In this document: one piece after another, positions 25,034 through 37,132 of the stretch
Layout: each line of letters begins with the position of its first letter
Numbering within the stretch: position 1 is the first letter of the stretch
Assembly (NCBI GenBank): GCA_932521025.1
Contig: OW051468.1
Span: 7,130,064 to 7,194,063, forward strand
Reading direction: 5' to 3'
Origin: Oscheius onirici
Taxonomy: Eukaryota; Nematoda; Chromadorea; Rhabditida; Rhabditidae
DNA length: 64,000 bases
Position numbers and translations under genes: made by a program
Notes under the pieces: model-generated
Told to the model about the DNA's origin: nothing
Seen by the model: the letters and a program-made list of their open reading frames with translations, nothing else
Database searches by the model: none

Positions 25034-25359
25034 TATAGTCGATTCCAAAAAAAAAAAAATGGTGCATAATTCAAACCCGCCCGCCATGAATTTCGCGGGA
25101 ATTTGAACGCTCAAAAATATGCCTCATTTTCCAGCTCAGCTATTTTCTTTCTGTAGCCGATAATCAGCTGAGTAGATGCTTTCCTCGCGTAGTAAATCGT
25201 TTACTCCACTATTCTAGAACAGAAAATGAGCAAAAATAGACCAAGAAACGATGAATGCAAAACTAAAAATTTCCCAAGTGAATTTTCTGCGTTCAAATTC
25301 CCGCTCAAGTCGGGGCGGGCTGGTTTGAATTATGCACCATTTTTTTGGAATTTACTATA
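25034..25359. mobile_element. MITE-like fold-back element, about 326 bp
   Basis: Outer terminal inverted repeats of about 45-50 bp share TATAGT-x-GATTCC...TGGTGCATAATTCAAACC...GCCCGCC; the right arm ends GGAATTTACTATA. Inner arms 25095-25110 and 25289-25304 are perfect inverted GCGGGAATTTGAACGC. No transposase frame lies between them. TA-rich ends would fit a TA target site, but this is not certain. Confidence 0.75.
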
Positions 25360-25451
25360 GACACGACAGCAGGCATATTGAAGCTTCTCAGTTGTGATTA
25401 ACCCGACTGCAATAAATGAGAGAGGACGATACATCGTCGAAAGAGATGGCC

Positions 25452-26452
25452 TTAGCAACAGCCACTGCTTGTAGAGGTTCGGCCGCTGTCCATCGGATTT
25501 ATGGTGGCCTTCGGCTCGTCTTGTTGGCTCGGCATCTGAAAGAAATAGATTATAAACAGGTTTTTGAGGAACTTCGAAAAAAGTCTTTTTAAAGCAACCA
25601 CACGCTATTGTCTTTGATAATAAAAACTATCAAAGTTGCCTTTCCGTTACCGGCATAGTGGCGATTTGTGTTATTATTCTCCGCAGTTCAACTCGAACTT
25701 CAGCCTTTCTGTGGCAAAGAACCGGCAAGGCGAGAGGAACTAACAGTAATTCCTCCAATCGGTGAATTCAGACGTTCATAATGACTAACAAAATAAAAAG
25801 ATAAAAACGAACCCTGTCCAAAATAGCCTCGGCCAGCTCGTAGAAGGCGGTGTCGATATGAACGTTGGCCTTGGCAGACGTCTCCAAAAATCTAATTCCG
25901 TGATCCTGAGCGATTTTCTCTCCGCGCTCTTTGCTCACAACTCTCCTCTCCGTCATATCGCACTTGTTTCCTAGTAGCATTTTGACGACTTCTTCTGAAG
26001 CGTGCTGGAAAACATATTTTTTCCAATAAACAGGAAAAAAGCTACCTCATCGATATTCCTCAGCCATTTGGCGATATTGTCGAAACTTTTGGCGTTTGTG
26101 ATATCGTAGACGAGCATGATGCCCATGGCACCGCGGTAATACGAGGTGGTGATAGTGTGGAAACGTTCCTGGCCGGCTGTATCCCTGAAAGTTCATTTTA
26201 CACAGCCGAAAAGGGATGAACGAACCAGATTTGGAGCTTGATCTTCTTCCCTCTTAGTTCAATAGTTTTAATTTTGAAGTCAATTCCTGGAAAATGTGTA
26301 TTAAATCCTAGGGGAAAAGCCTTACCAATGGTAGAAATGAAGGTAGTATTGAATGCATCATCACTGAATCTGTATAGAATACACGTTTTGCCTACACCAG
26401 AATCGCCTATCAGTAGCAGCTTGAACAAGAGATCATATGGTCGGCGGGCCAT
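25452..26452 (-). CDS. rab-10: Rab GTPase RAB-10
   Basis: Small GTPase of the Rab8/Rab10 group; in animals Rab10 works in basolateral recycling and exocytosis. Five exons run from ATG at 26452 to TAA ending at 25452. All nucleotide motifs are visible: GDSGVGKT (P-loop), switch [38 protein letters not shown] and ETSAK. The C-terminus ends TSTSSGCC with a geranylgeranylation CC pair; its MPSQQDEP...INP pattern is close to nematode RAB-10. The start [18 protein letters not shown] aligns with Rab10 MAKKTYDLL, so the downstream of two in-frame Mets was chosen. A TTTCAG acceptor ends 5 nt before this ATG, suggesting trans-splicing or a 5' UTR intron. Confidence 0.95.
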
Positions 26453-27541
26453 TTTAACTGAAATGTCGAGTGTATTTTGCAATAGAAATGGGAGAAAAAG
26501 AAAGGCAGATAGGCAAAAGACGTCTTATCAGTTAGGAAAAAAGTTCAAAGGAGAACATAACGTATTTTGAGTCCGAGCAAGAAGAACAAGGGATTCGATC
26601 GTTCAAAAACTACGCAGGAACGTATGTTGAGCTTCTCGACAAGTATTACACTCGAGATCGATAGGTTTTCGTACGTTCGCACATTCCGACAGTCAACAAA
26701 AACGACAAGAAAGTGTGATAGCAAAACAGATAGAAGACTGCAGTGTTTTCACTCTAGCGCTGTTTTTACGTTTTACGCGGCGGATAAACAATGTCACTAC
26801 AAAATGTATTTCAAATCTCGGAAAATGAGCCTCTGTGAAGCGGCAAATACTGAAGTGAGCGAAAGGAACGCAGAGAAAGCTGAATAAACAGCGTGCAAGC
26901 AAGAAATCAGCTGACAAATCTCAAGATTTCCTGAGAAGAGAAAAAGGAAACGTTCAGATGAGAGAAGCAGTGGGTAGAGACTTTAAAATGATAGGAAAGT
27001 GAGCGAAGGTGGGGTGACTTAAGTGCGTGGGACTGTACGTTACGAAAGAGTGGCCAGATGGAAGAAATAAACACAGGGACAGAGCCGCGCGAAATGTTAT
27101 CCAAAACGACGTCAATATTGATTTCGAGACACAGCAAGCCTGAAAAAAGTAGAAAAGAGCGATGTTACGGGTGTGGTGAACGGAACATGGCCGTCATAAT
27201 TGAAACGAATGTGGCGCGATCGACAACCACATTGTGGTCAGTTGCTTCAAAGTTTTTTAACCCGTGTCTTCTTCACAAAGAAACGATTTATCGAAGAGAT
27301 CCGAAAAACAGCCGATATTGAAGGCATCTGAGCTTAGATCAACATTTTCAAAAAACTGAGAAAGAACTGATGAGCTGAGTATCGATCTCCCTTGGGAGAC
27401 AGAGAGAGGGTGCAATTCGGGGGAGCGAGGGCGCAGGCAGAAAACGGTCGCCACGGGGCATCAATCCCTTTCGCAATGGGTCAAGTTCACATGAAACTTT
27501 CGAAATTTATTATTTTTAGCCAAGGAAAGAGTCTGTGGAAA
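26453..27541. other. Non-coding stretch upstream of rab-10
   Basis: No exon supported. The segment lies between the rab-10 start and the end of the minus-strand secreted protein gene. It probably holds the 3' UTR of that gene and the rab-10 promoter. Confidence 0.4.
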
Positions 27542-28998
27542 TTATTCGTCAGCAACACTGCTTTGATGCCGAGGTCTGGTGATCTGCAAATGTGGTTTTT
27601 CTGGAATCACCGGTTTATGAGTTCTAGCACTTTTTCTTCCAGTTCTTATAGAAAAATCTGCCGTCTTTGTTGAGAACTGTCGACTCTGAATTTCGAGCTG
27701 TGATTTTTCCTACTGTAGTGTTTGCTGTACGTAGAAGTTCGGAAAAACGAGAAAAAAATTCAGTTGTTTTTCATCTAAAATGGCATTGAAACTAGTTCAA
27801 AATCCAAAAAAATCGGTGATAAATGAGAGCCAGTCACGCGGCTGGACTGACTGGCTGCTGCTTTATGGCCAAATTGGTGTTTTCGTGAGCCGGCCGGCCA
27901 CGGCTAATGGTCAGAAGCCATTATAGAGCCAGATTGGAGACTCACTTTTGACCGAGAGCGATAGCTCTGGTAGTCTCTGGCAGCATTCTGAGCCCTAATG
28001 CAATAGAAGAGATCGTGGAGACAGGTAGGGAGATAGGTCTGCTGCAGACCGATATTAACCACATTGTCGGCCCGATTAAAGGGGTAGTGGGAGCCTCGGG
28101 CAAACTTGTAATCGTTTTCCAGCTGCGCCATGCTGGCCGGACGACCGTCAAAGTAGCCGAGATATGTGGGAGGATAATAGTTGGGATAGTACCTGAAATC
28201 AAGAGATTGCTATGGAGAAACTGGGAAGCGACCAATTTCCAAACTGGCTGTAGTCCCTGGCAGTATTCTCATTGTAGTAGATGTACTTGGGAAGGACGCG
28301 GGGAGAATTACCGTAGGTTTGCTGAAAACGTTCCTTATCTGACCTCAGAGAGAAAGCCGATGGGGCTGACAATACATGCATCAGTCGCTTTGGAAATGTG
28401 TTCTGTCAGTTTCCAACCGAATTTTAAGAGAATTTCAGTGCCCGAAAAACGCATGGCAGAACTTGGAGTACAGAGTCAGGCACGACTTCTCTTTGGTGTT
28501 TCCCACTCCTATTCGCTAGTCAAAACCCTCTGGAAAATATTCTAGTAATTCTACTGTTTCTCGATCTTTTGTGCGAACAATTCCACGCCACCTGCACATC
28601 CTGTCAGCTGGGATCGTCGGCGACAGGTGCGCACAATCTACTGGATATCTATAACTCACAGCATAATATTGATTGACCACTGCTCGGTTCGAATCCGTCG
28701 CTTGTGATCCAAAGTTGCAATCGGCAACAAACTGAAATAGTCAGCTGACATACAAGACCGGAAAAAAACCTGAACAATGTCGTCACAGCTCATGTCAGCT
28801 GGTCTTGGATGGATCTTGTCACAGTTGCTCTTTGACCAAGAGAGTAGCGTTTCCGGTAGTGGGTTCCATCTAAAGTTTTGAGCTTTTGGTTTGAAAGAGT
28901 TCTTACTTCTCAGCAAATTTGGCGAAAGACGCGCACATTCGAGGTGTTGGAGCAGCAGAAACTGCTGCGAGAAGTAATGACGAGAGAAGTATTAGCAT
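27542..28998 (-). CDS. Orphan secreted Cys/Tyr-rich protein
   Basis: I do not recognise this protein. Exon 1 (28998-28907) gives a textbook signal peptide, [15 protein letters not shown], then [14 protein letters not shown]. Exon 2 (28869-28770) reads [19 protein letters not shown] to MSCDDIVQ; exon 3 (28731-28660) [19 protein letters not shown]; two more exons hold [18 protein letters not shown] and [19 protein letters not shown]. Two similar segments, [11 protein letters not shown] and [11 protein letters not shown], sit about 80 residues apart. The exon ending in YRSRSK (27947) splices most simply to a short last exon at about 27586-27542 ending SVADE. About 215 residues; six cysteines. 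All joins are in phase. The ATG follows TTCTTTAG by 8 nt. The last exon is the weakest part of the model. Confidence 0.6.
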
Positions 28999-30056
28999 TT
29001 TTTTTTCTAAAGAACACCGACAGTCAGGAGAGAAAAATTCAAAGGACTGATAATACCTAGCCAAATTAAGAAAGAGAACACAGAATCAGCTGCCTTTCTC
29101 GAAGACAACGAGGCAATCTCGGTCGGTTTGTTACACAAAACGGTTAGGAGAAGGACATGACCTAAACGGGATTCAACTGATCTCATGCCAAATCATATTT
29201 TGATCTCTATTTCAGTCTCTTAGCAAGTGATTGGAAAAGACAACTTTTGATAGTGTAACACTGTCTGTTTTCAGATTACCCCCGACTCCCATTTCAGGTT
29301 CCTTGAAAAAGACGAGATTCTCACAGCTTGTCATAAAGCATCCAGTGCATGATCCCATTGGTCACAGGAAAGAATCTGCTCTAATTCTTAGTCCCAAATG
29401 ACCGTTTAGATAAGCTGTTGTGCGAATTGTGTCTTTGATCTTGAGTGAATTATGTCCTGTCTAGACGCAAGGTTGTTTTCATAACTGTCGCTGAGGAACG
29501 AGCATGTAAAGCAAAGTTGTTTCCCGACATCAAGATAAAGTACCTTAGTGCCCTGATACGCAAAACCTTCTATTGCTAGAGACTGCACCTGAGGTGGCGG
29601 CAGGGAGAAGGTGGCGGTAACAAGAATGACCAGGAGAAGGAATGTGTTGAAAGGCTCGTGACAGCTTGAACAAGGGCATTGCGACAGTGTGCTGACCGAG
29701 ATGTAGCTAACTCGGTGGTGAAAACAATATTGACTCCGTAAACGAATTCCTGGAAGAAATCTAAATGAAAAGAACATGCTGATCGTATTGAAGTTTTGAT
29801 TTCGCTGTATGTCCAGAACTTTGTGTTCAGTTTCAGTCTGTTACTTACAGATACAGATTTGAAAACTTTGAATTCGATGGAAGTTTGTTTTTGCTTTCAA
29901 ACTTTTCCTAATTGATATTTTGATCCCAATTGTCATCCCGATACAAATTGATTCAACGGAATCATCGGCACTTTTGTCAAAGCACCGGCAGGAGTAGCCG
30001 TACAAAAGGCTTATCATCTCTGATAAGATGTCAGTTACCTGGACTGCACTGTCGCT
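28999..30056. other. Non-coding stretch
   Basis: Between two divergent genes. A minus-strand frame with a hydrophobic run (NTFLLLVILVTATFSL, near 29595-29650) was considered but has no supported partner exon. Nothing else seen. Confidence 0.4.
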
Positions 30057-32049
30057 ATGAGGTGTGTTCTTTCGTCTTTTAACTCTCAAACAAATTTAGT
30101 GATTTCAACTGGCCGCCGGCAAAGAACGAGACCCACGAAAAGTTCCAGTCCGACTTTGAAGGACTCTCTCTGGATTCTCGTGTAGTCAGTGCCAAGGCAG
30201 TCATCCCGAAGAGAATCGATCCCCTGGTCACTCCAATCTACCACTCGACTACCTACCGCTATGACACAGTCGCCCAGTTCAATGAGACAGACCATGGACA
30301 GAACCACGTCTATCAAAGATGTGGTGAGTCCTTGTTCTCAACTGGAACTGTGTCCTTTAGGAAATCCAACAGTTGACTCTGTCGAAGTGGCCATCAAAGA
30401 GATTGAAGGAGGAGCTGCGACACTTGCCTACAATTCAGGACTGGCTGCTTGTTCAGCCGTTCTTCTCGAGTTTCTCAACCCAGGAGATCACATAGTAAGG
30501 ACCGCCTTCCATGTTCTTTTGTATCGAAACTGTAGTTTTTAACATTGCTGGACTAGAAAATGGTGAATCAAAACCGAACAGACTCTCTTTGCCTCATGAC
30601 AAGTTTTTCAAGAACTCTCTGAAAAGTTGCAGCCCAAGTGAGAAGACTACTCTTTTAGAACTTATACACGCAGAAAATATGCTCAAGAAACATAACAACT
30701 GTTCAAATATTTCCCACTGAAACTGATCCTTGTTCAGATCGGCATGTACCCCATGTACAGTGGATCTTATTCCTTCCTGAACGAGACAATTTCCCGTTTT
30801 GGAGTCCAGATGACCTTTGTGGACATCATAAAGGAGAATAATTTCGTCGAAGCAGTCAAGAAGGCCGTGAAGCCGAACACGAAGGTTAGTCCTAAACAAC
30901 ATTTTTTACAGTTTTCTCACAGCTCTTCTTCTTCGAAGTCATCGCCAATCCGACAATGGACATGCCCGATCTGAAGGCCATTATCAAAATTGCCAACGAA
31001 GCACAGGTAGGAGAGATTTTAGAGCCGGAGAAATATTTAACAGATCCGCGTATGTATCGACGCAACTTTCGCCTCTCCCGTCCTTTTCAATCCCATCAAG
31101 CTAGGAGCTGACTTTTCTCTTCACAGCTGGTAGGCTCTTTACCATTTTTTTAAAATCCTTCTGCAGTTCCAAGTATATTGGAGGGCACACGGACGTGATT
31201 GCCGGCTGCGTCACAGCAAAAAACATGAAGGATTGGCAGCGCTTGAAGCTCCAGCAGCTCACAACTGGCAGTGCTTTGGTATGAAAACTTCGTTTTTTTT
31301 ACGAAAGAGTCTATTTTAGTCCCCGTTCGACGCGTCTCTGTTGTCTAGAGGCTTGAAGACTCTGTGTATTCGAGTTGAGAAGATTTCCGCCAATGCTCTT
31401 CAAGTCGCAAAGTTCTTGGAAGGCCATTCGAAGGTAAGCGTTGTGAAGGAAACGTCACGACTACAGTTCCAAAGACAGAAGCGGGTACTCATCCAAGTTT
31501 ATGAAAAGTTCTATTTTTGAGGTATTGTGCAGTCTTTCCTATTGATTTTGGCTTTCTTCTCAACGGACTACCGTCAACATTTCATTATCCGTTTTATTGG
31601 CAGTAGAATAAAGGCATTGAGAGATTGCAGGTCGTCTCTGTCAACTACTGTGGTCTCCCGTCCAACAAGTCTCACTCTGTGGCTTCTGAAATCATGCACG
31701 GAGGCTTTGGAGGAATGATGGCCCTGGATCTGGGAACAGCCAAGGCTGCCATCACTCTTGTTGAGGTAAAGTTGATCGTATTTTTATCACATCCTCTTCA
31801 GAATCTTCGTCTAATCTGCCACGCTGTTAGTCTTGGCGGTGTCGAGAGTCTCATCGAACATCCGGGTAAGATTATGACCTAAAATTTAATGAAAATGTTG
31901 GTTCAGCCAGCTGGTCTCATGGCTCCCAGCTGCTGAGAGGTGAGGATGCTCCTGCTCCGATCGGTGAAGGCATCCTTCGATTGAGTATTGGAGTTGAGAA
32001 CGCCAAGGATCTGATTGCTGACTTTGAGAGAGCTTTGACGTTTGTCTAG
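30057..32049 (+). CDS. PLP-dependent Cys/Met-metabolism lyase (methionine or cystathionine gamma-lyase type)
   Basis: Pyridoxal-phosphate enzyme of the trans-sulfuration family, cytosolic, acting on Met, homocysteine or cystathionine. A tiny coding exon, ATGAG (30057-30061), joins 30100 to give MSDFNWPPAKNE. Core motifs: TPIYHSTTYRYD, HVYQRCGNPTVDSVE, AYNSGLAACSAVLLEFLNPGDHI, MYPMYSGSYSFLNE, VIANPTMDMPDL, CIDATFASPVLFNPIKLGAD, and the Schiff-base lysine in HSCSKYIGGHTDVIAG, whose exon boundary splits the Cys codon two residues before the Lys. The end reads GILRLSIGVENAKDLIADFE. HTDVIAGCV and QLTTGSALSPFDA look closer to methionine gamma-lyases than to cystathionine gamma-lyase (NGHSDVVMG). 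AATAAA is at 32055-32060. Family call is firm; substrate is not. Confidence 0.88.
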
Positions 32050-32060
32050 GAATGAATAAA

Positions 32061-33809
32061 CTTGTATATGTTTGTCTTCTAAAGTGTCTTCTCTTGGTAG
32101 AACACAGCTTTGTTCATTTCTCTAGTGTGTTGGAAGTGATGGATCTATTAAAAAACGACAATTTTGCAGAAGACGGTTGAGCTGGAAAATGACATCTTCG
32201 ATTTGAAAGATTTGAGTTCTTGCGTATTTTCTTGAAAAAAAATAATTTCGAATTACTACTGTAAAAGTGCAGTCGATTGGACTTTATCTGGGTCAAGGAC
32301 TGAAAAAACTGGCGTCAAGAGAGGAATCTCTTCATATTTCGAAAGCAAACTTAGCTTTGGTAACCTAGCTTTATGAAGCACTGTCTCGATCATACAGCCA
32401 AGCCACCAAAGAGAAGTCACTCCTTGAAGGGATTAGGCCGCCGTGCGGCCGTGAGAGAAAGAGATGGGCGGCTGATAGACGGGGGTGGGGGCAGATAGAC
32501 GGCCACGATAAGCGAGAACGATATGGCAACGGGAGAGACCCTGTGCCGATACAGTAACTCTGTCTCACTACTGTTTTGATAGGGGTGGGAGAGTAGAACG
32601 GAAGCAGTGATACGGACAGTTTTCTGTTCTGGACAAATACCAGATAGTTCGAGGGAACATCATAGACTCGCAGAGAATGCAATGCATTGATGATGAACCT
32701 ACACATGCTCCTACTTTTGGCGGGAAATGAAGATTTGATTTTTCCCGGGCGCTTTGCAGTTCAAACTTTTTCCATTTCGTTGCTCAGTAAAGTTGTATAT
32801 CTGATCAGAAACGACAACTTCTTAGAACAGTTGAAACGGAAAGGAATGTTTGTTTCTCGAAAATGCAACGAAAGAGAGACGAGGATGCGCGGCGTGTTGA
32901 TTGGGAACTGTGTGATTATGACACAGGACGCGATGCTATATTGCACGCAGATCGATGGCCTTAAAAAGCTAACAAAATCGATAAGAGATATGCAAGAAGT
33001 TGGACGAAAAGGTCGGGACGGGAGGACACAGTGCGCAGTGTGCGCTGTCTCTCATTCTCTTGTGGTCCACCGTTAACATACACTCTTTATCAATCCGACG
33101 CTGTGTCCTCCGCCTCCTGCTCGCTCTTTTCGACTATCTCTAGCGGACCGGTTTTCCAGTCGTCCTTCTCTCTGTTTTCGTACTCGCGGCCTCTCGCGCG
33201 CTCAGACTAAGACAATCGACTAATTGGTTGAAAGAGGGGGAGAGTCGGAATGGAGGACTGTCTGGAATGCAGACTTTTTCTGGAAGAAAAATGGTTTGGA
33301 GGGTTAATGGAGAGAAAGGTGGAGCGACAAGAAAAGAGTCATAAATCTACTGGAACTGTCTGCATGGAGTGTCCGTAATAAATCCCCAGTTAATGATGTC
33401 TCGAAGCCATACAGTGTCGAAATAACAAGCCAGATAGGCAACTTTTATACCAAGAATTAACTGACCGACTGGATCTGAATGAACCTTCCAACTATCTACT
33501 GAAGATAAGCAATTTATTTTCTCGTTAGGTCAGACTGAATCCCACCAAACTAACAAAAAAAATGCCAACAGGTAAACTATTTAGCTATTGAGGACCAGAT
33601 GTCGTAAGTTGACTCTATTCCGATGAGATAATAAGATGTAATCTCCAGAAATGGGAAAAAGATTCGAAATAAAAGCAAATCGATGCTTCGGGCAAAATCT
33701 GAACGACAAGGCCAATGTGAAGGTCCATAAACGGCTTCATTTCCAAACTGCACACTTTATTGACCTAATGGGAAACACCAGAAACTAGTCATTCGAGCAA
33801 GCTGCAGCC
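32061..33809. other. Non-coding stretch
   Basis: No gene supported on either strand. Several purine- or pyrimidine-rich runs occur (for example 32440-32600 and 33120-33210). Likely promoter DNA of the next gene and 3' UTR of the lyase. Confidence 0.4.
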
Positions 33810-34102
33810 ATGGGAGACGCTTACGAAGATCTGAAGGTCAACGATGCCCCTGTGCCACCGGTAGAGACGAAGGACGACAAGGAGGAGAAGCACGCCGTCT
33901 CCTTCACCGACACGAACGCGGAGACGGCCAAGACGGGAACCACGAAGACGGAACCACGAACAAGAAGAAGGCTCATTTCAAGAAGAGAGGCAAGCCCATC
34001 TTCAAGATCCTCAGCATCGTCTTCCTCGCGATTGCTGGCGTCTCTCTTCTCGGATCGCTGGTCTGCGGTCTCGTCCTGGCCTACCAGGTAGTCAGTTCGT
34101 AA
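33810..34102 (+). CDS. Small tail-anchored-type membrane protein with internal frameshift
   Basis: Two reading frames together look like one small protein. The first (from ATG 33810) reads MGDAYEDLKVNDAPVPPVET and continues Lys/Glu-rich to about GTTKT. The second frame, ending TAA at 34100-34102, reads NKKKAHFKKRGKPIFKILSI and then one strongly hydrophobic helix (VFLAIAGVSLLGSLVCGLVL) and a short tail. The frame changes at a tandem duplication: 33931-33945 AGACGGGAACCACGA is followed by 33946-33959 AGACGGAACCACGA. The extra 14 nt explains the shift. In the present sequence the first frame runs on through a Ser/Arg-rich tail to a stop before 34092. AATAAA is at 34126-34131. It could be a broken gene, an allele or a sequence error. 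Family not recognised. Confidence 0.6.
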
Positions 34103-34131
34103 CTAGCAGTAGATTCTACGAGCGCAATAAA

Positions 34132-34761
34132 CTGATTCGCTGCTCGCTTGTGTATTCTTTCTTGTTCTATTAATTCTGATCTAGTGGTTGTAGTGTGACT
34201 GGAATCTCGACCAGGGGTGGTTCTATTATTGGAAGCATGAACCTAAATTCAGCTACCCGAGAGAGACTTGTCTTCGCTACTCTTGTACACTTCGTCGAGG
34301 CCAAATTCACTGTAGTTCTCACTACTCTCCCATGGACAGACCAGTTCGTCTTAGCAGCAGCTGCCCTTCAATCTTCTCTTCCACCTAAAAGCATTCGGTA
34401 GAGCTGAACAGACTCTAAAAAAAAAGAGTTAGAACTGCCAGCTTTCCGCCAATTTTTCAGCACCTTGGATTGTTATTTTCAGCAGAATACAAAGTTAGTA
34501 CGTTCCATTTGGTAAGCTCTCCAGCCTGAGCAGGCATATTTTGGCCTGGTTCTCCAGACGTTCCAAGCAAATCGAACTAAACTAGTATCTGGTTACACGT
34601 CTTCGGTTACTCTTCTGGTACTGGTAAATCGTTCTATTTTCAGATACCTGAAAGCACTTCGACGGGCAACTGCGATTTATAAAATGTAGCAAACGGTAAC
34701 AAAATGAACGGGTGGATACCGGTAAAGCCGAGAAAACAAACGGGGATTAAAACGGTGCTTA
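34132..34761. other. Non-coding stretch
   Basis: Between the small membrane protein gene and the stop of prefoldin subunit 3. I see no exon or repeat here. Confidence 0.4.
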
Positions 34762-37132
34762 TTAGGCGGAAGCCTGTCCAGTTTGACGTTTCTTCACTCC
34801 GTGATTGTAGATTTGAGCCATGTTGACCTCGGAGGTCGTGATTTGGTCTTTTACGTAGTCCAACTCTCGCATCAGCTCATCCACATTCTGCTTGATGGTG
34901 TCGCGATTCTTTGTCAGCAGCTCCTTGGCCTTTTCGAGCTCAAATTCGACCATAACATTGGCTCCGAGCCAGACAGCAACCTAAATTCATTTTTAGCAAC
35001 AAAATGAACAAAAATTACCTTTTCTGGCTTTGGTACAACGGCCTTGGCGTATACTTCTTCCGCCATCAGATATGTCGTTTCAAAAGACTCGCCCTTGGCC
35101 TGAAAATGAAGATTACAATTATCTGCTTGATATGAATCAATAACAAATTGCTGGAAACATACCTTCTTATCGATGAGAACCTCCAAAATGGCCAGACTGT
35201 TCTCAAATTCGGGCAGTTTTTCGGCCAGACGTAGCTTTTGAGCGGCCATCGTCTGCTCGACGTACTTGTAGCGTTTGTACTTTTCCTCTATGTCCTTCAG
35301 AGCTTCCTCGACCGGCACCTTCTCTCTTGATAGATAAGCTTCCACATTTTCCTAAAAAAGACTCAATTTAGGGTAGCTTTCTTTTATCAATTTAGGTTTT
35401 TTTTAATGACGTAACATATTTTGCAGTTTCAAAATACTGATTTAGAGCAGTGTGGAAACGGAGCTTCTAGAGGTTAAAAATTCAGTAATGGATCTTCTCA
35501 ATCGTAAAACCTTACTTCAATGATTTCAAAACGAAAAAACCTTTGTAAAATTGAGATCCCTCCCAACTAGTCCCCCACATTTTCCGCTCTCGATTCTCCA
35601 GTGTATTGCGCGCAGTGGTGCGCGTCGTCCCCCGACGTAGAAGCGGGCGCTCTGGCCTGGTCGGTCCCCAGCCGGCGCTCCCACAATAATGAATGGAATC
35701 GCGTCTGGCGAGCCGGTCGAATAAACGAAAACGAGAGAGCAGGCCAATCGCTGAGAGGCCTTGGTTCAAGAGCCGAGAGAGTGCCCTCTCAGCACAGCTG
35801 ACGACCGAGATCGGGGGAGAATGCGTCTCTGGAGAGAGTAGCAGAGACTGCGAGACGTGAGGCCAGAAGAGACGAGATTAGTCAATACACTATTAGCGTG
35901 ACGGCTGTAAAGAGAAGAGGGTGCGACGGAGTGAGAGAGTATGCATAATGGAGAGATACCAGATAGGACAGGAAATAAGAGAGCAATGGAAAGAAGAGAC
36001 GAGAGAAAAAGGAGGAAAAGAGAGAGATTCTCGACTAGCGGAGGGCTCTAGAGGCTGGGGCGCCAGACATAAGGGCCCGGCGGAATAATGCATTACGGGT
36101 ATGCAAATTTGTTCACTATTCTACAACAATCGATCATTTTTGTCAAGAACTCTAGCTGGTTCTCTTGGGAAATAATACATGATCGAGAAACTATTTTTTA
36201 TAGGTCTAAACCACTGCTGTTTCACTTTTTTAAACAGACTGGTCGCGAGAAAGTCTTTTTTACTGCGTTGTCTCTTCGTCGGGCGATCTAGTTCGTATCG
36301 CCTGCTGCTGTACAATATGTAACCTCACGTCCCTTGGGCGCAGACATTAAACTGCTCCAGCACAGCTGCGTCAACGTTAGGAAAAGGAGAAACCATTCCG
36401 GGATCATTACTAACCAAATTACGCATATCTTGAGCCTGCCGCCAGCAATAAGAGGTCCCCTTTTGATATCGTCTAATCCTAAAGGATATCTCCACGAGGG
36501 CTTAGATTACGAGATTTCGTCGGGAAACCCTTTCGTTGCGTAGACAATTGGCGAAAAAGATCCCTTGTTCCCGACAAAGAAGTAATATCGAACTGTTCTC
36601 GTCTTATCAACTGGTGACGTCCATTTTGTGCCCGTTTCAAACAGTGAAGAGAAAACAGTTGGGATTAGCTTTTTGGAAAAATGGGGATTAAAATCTACGT
36701 AGAAATCAGCTGATGCGACTTCCTTCTTCCTCGTCGTATAGCCTTCTGCTGAACTAATCCTCACAATGATTAGTCTACGCAGATTTCTCGGCTGTTACGT
36801 AGACATCTATGCAGGCTAATGAAGTTCCGTCGAGTCTTTTGCGTCAGAATTTTTTCAGTACGTGAATCGTCCCGGACATTCGCTGAGAGAGACAGGTACG
36901 TCTCACGGCGCGATCCCCGACGTAGCGCAGCCAAACAATCTGCACAAAGAGTCTATCCGAGGTCAAGTAAGCAGCACACACAGAGGCGGAAGCCTCCCCG
37001 TTCCTTCTCTACACGATTAACCAAAGAAAATTAGAAAACAAATTTCCCATAATTTTTAGCTAAAAATGAAGAAAAACTAACGATAGCTTCCATAACGGGA
37101 ATTCCTCTTGGCGAATTGAATTCCTCGACCAT
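34762..37132 (-). CDS. pfd-3: Prefoldin subunit 3 (VBP1)
   Basis: Alpha-type subunit of the hexameric prefoldin chaperone, which delivers actin and tubulin to the CCT chaperonin. Exon 1 (37132-37082) reads MVEEFNSPRGIPVMEAI, matching the GIPxAxF start of VBP1. A 1.7-kb intron follows. Exon 2 begins at 35351 (ENVEAYLSREKVP) with the first coiled-coil helix (YKRYKYVEQTMAAQKLRL). Later exons give YLMAEEVYAKAVVPKPEKV, the hallmark VxLWLGANVM-like VAVWLGANVMVEF, and the second helix ending TTSEVNMAQIYNHGVKKR. About 185 residues, as usual. The long first intron is odd among introns that are mostly under 60 nt; it holds GA-rich sequence at 35770-36040 and no visible gene. Confidence 0.93.
35352..37081. 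other. Long first intron of prefoldin subunit 3
   Basis: Intron of about 1.7 kb, roughly forty times the local norm. It contains a GA-rich tract near 35770-36040 and no convincing exon on either strand. It may host regulatory elements. Confidence 0.5.

Noticed and set aside
28681..28710. tRNA-like B-box GGTTCGAATCC
   Set aside because: Lies inside a coding exon on the other strand, with no A-box or cloverleaf partner.
29406..29777. Minus-strand frame with a hydrophobic run, possible signal exon of the orphan secreted protein
   Set aside because: A better signal-peptide exon at 28907-28998 joins exon 2 in phase.
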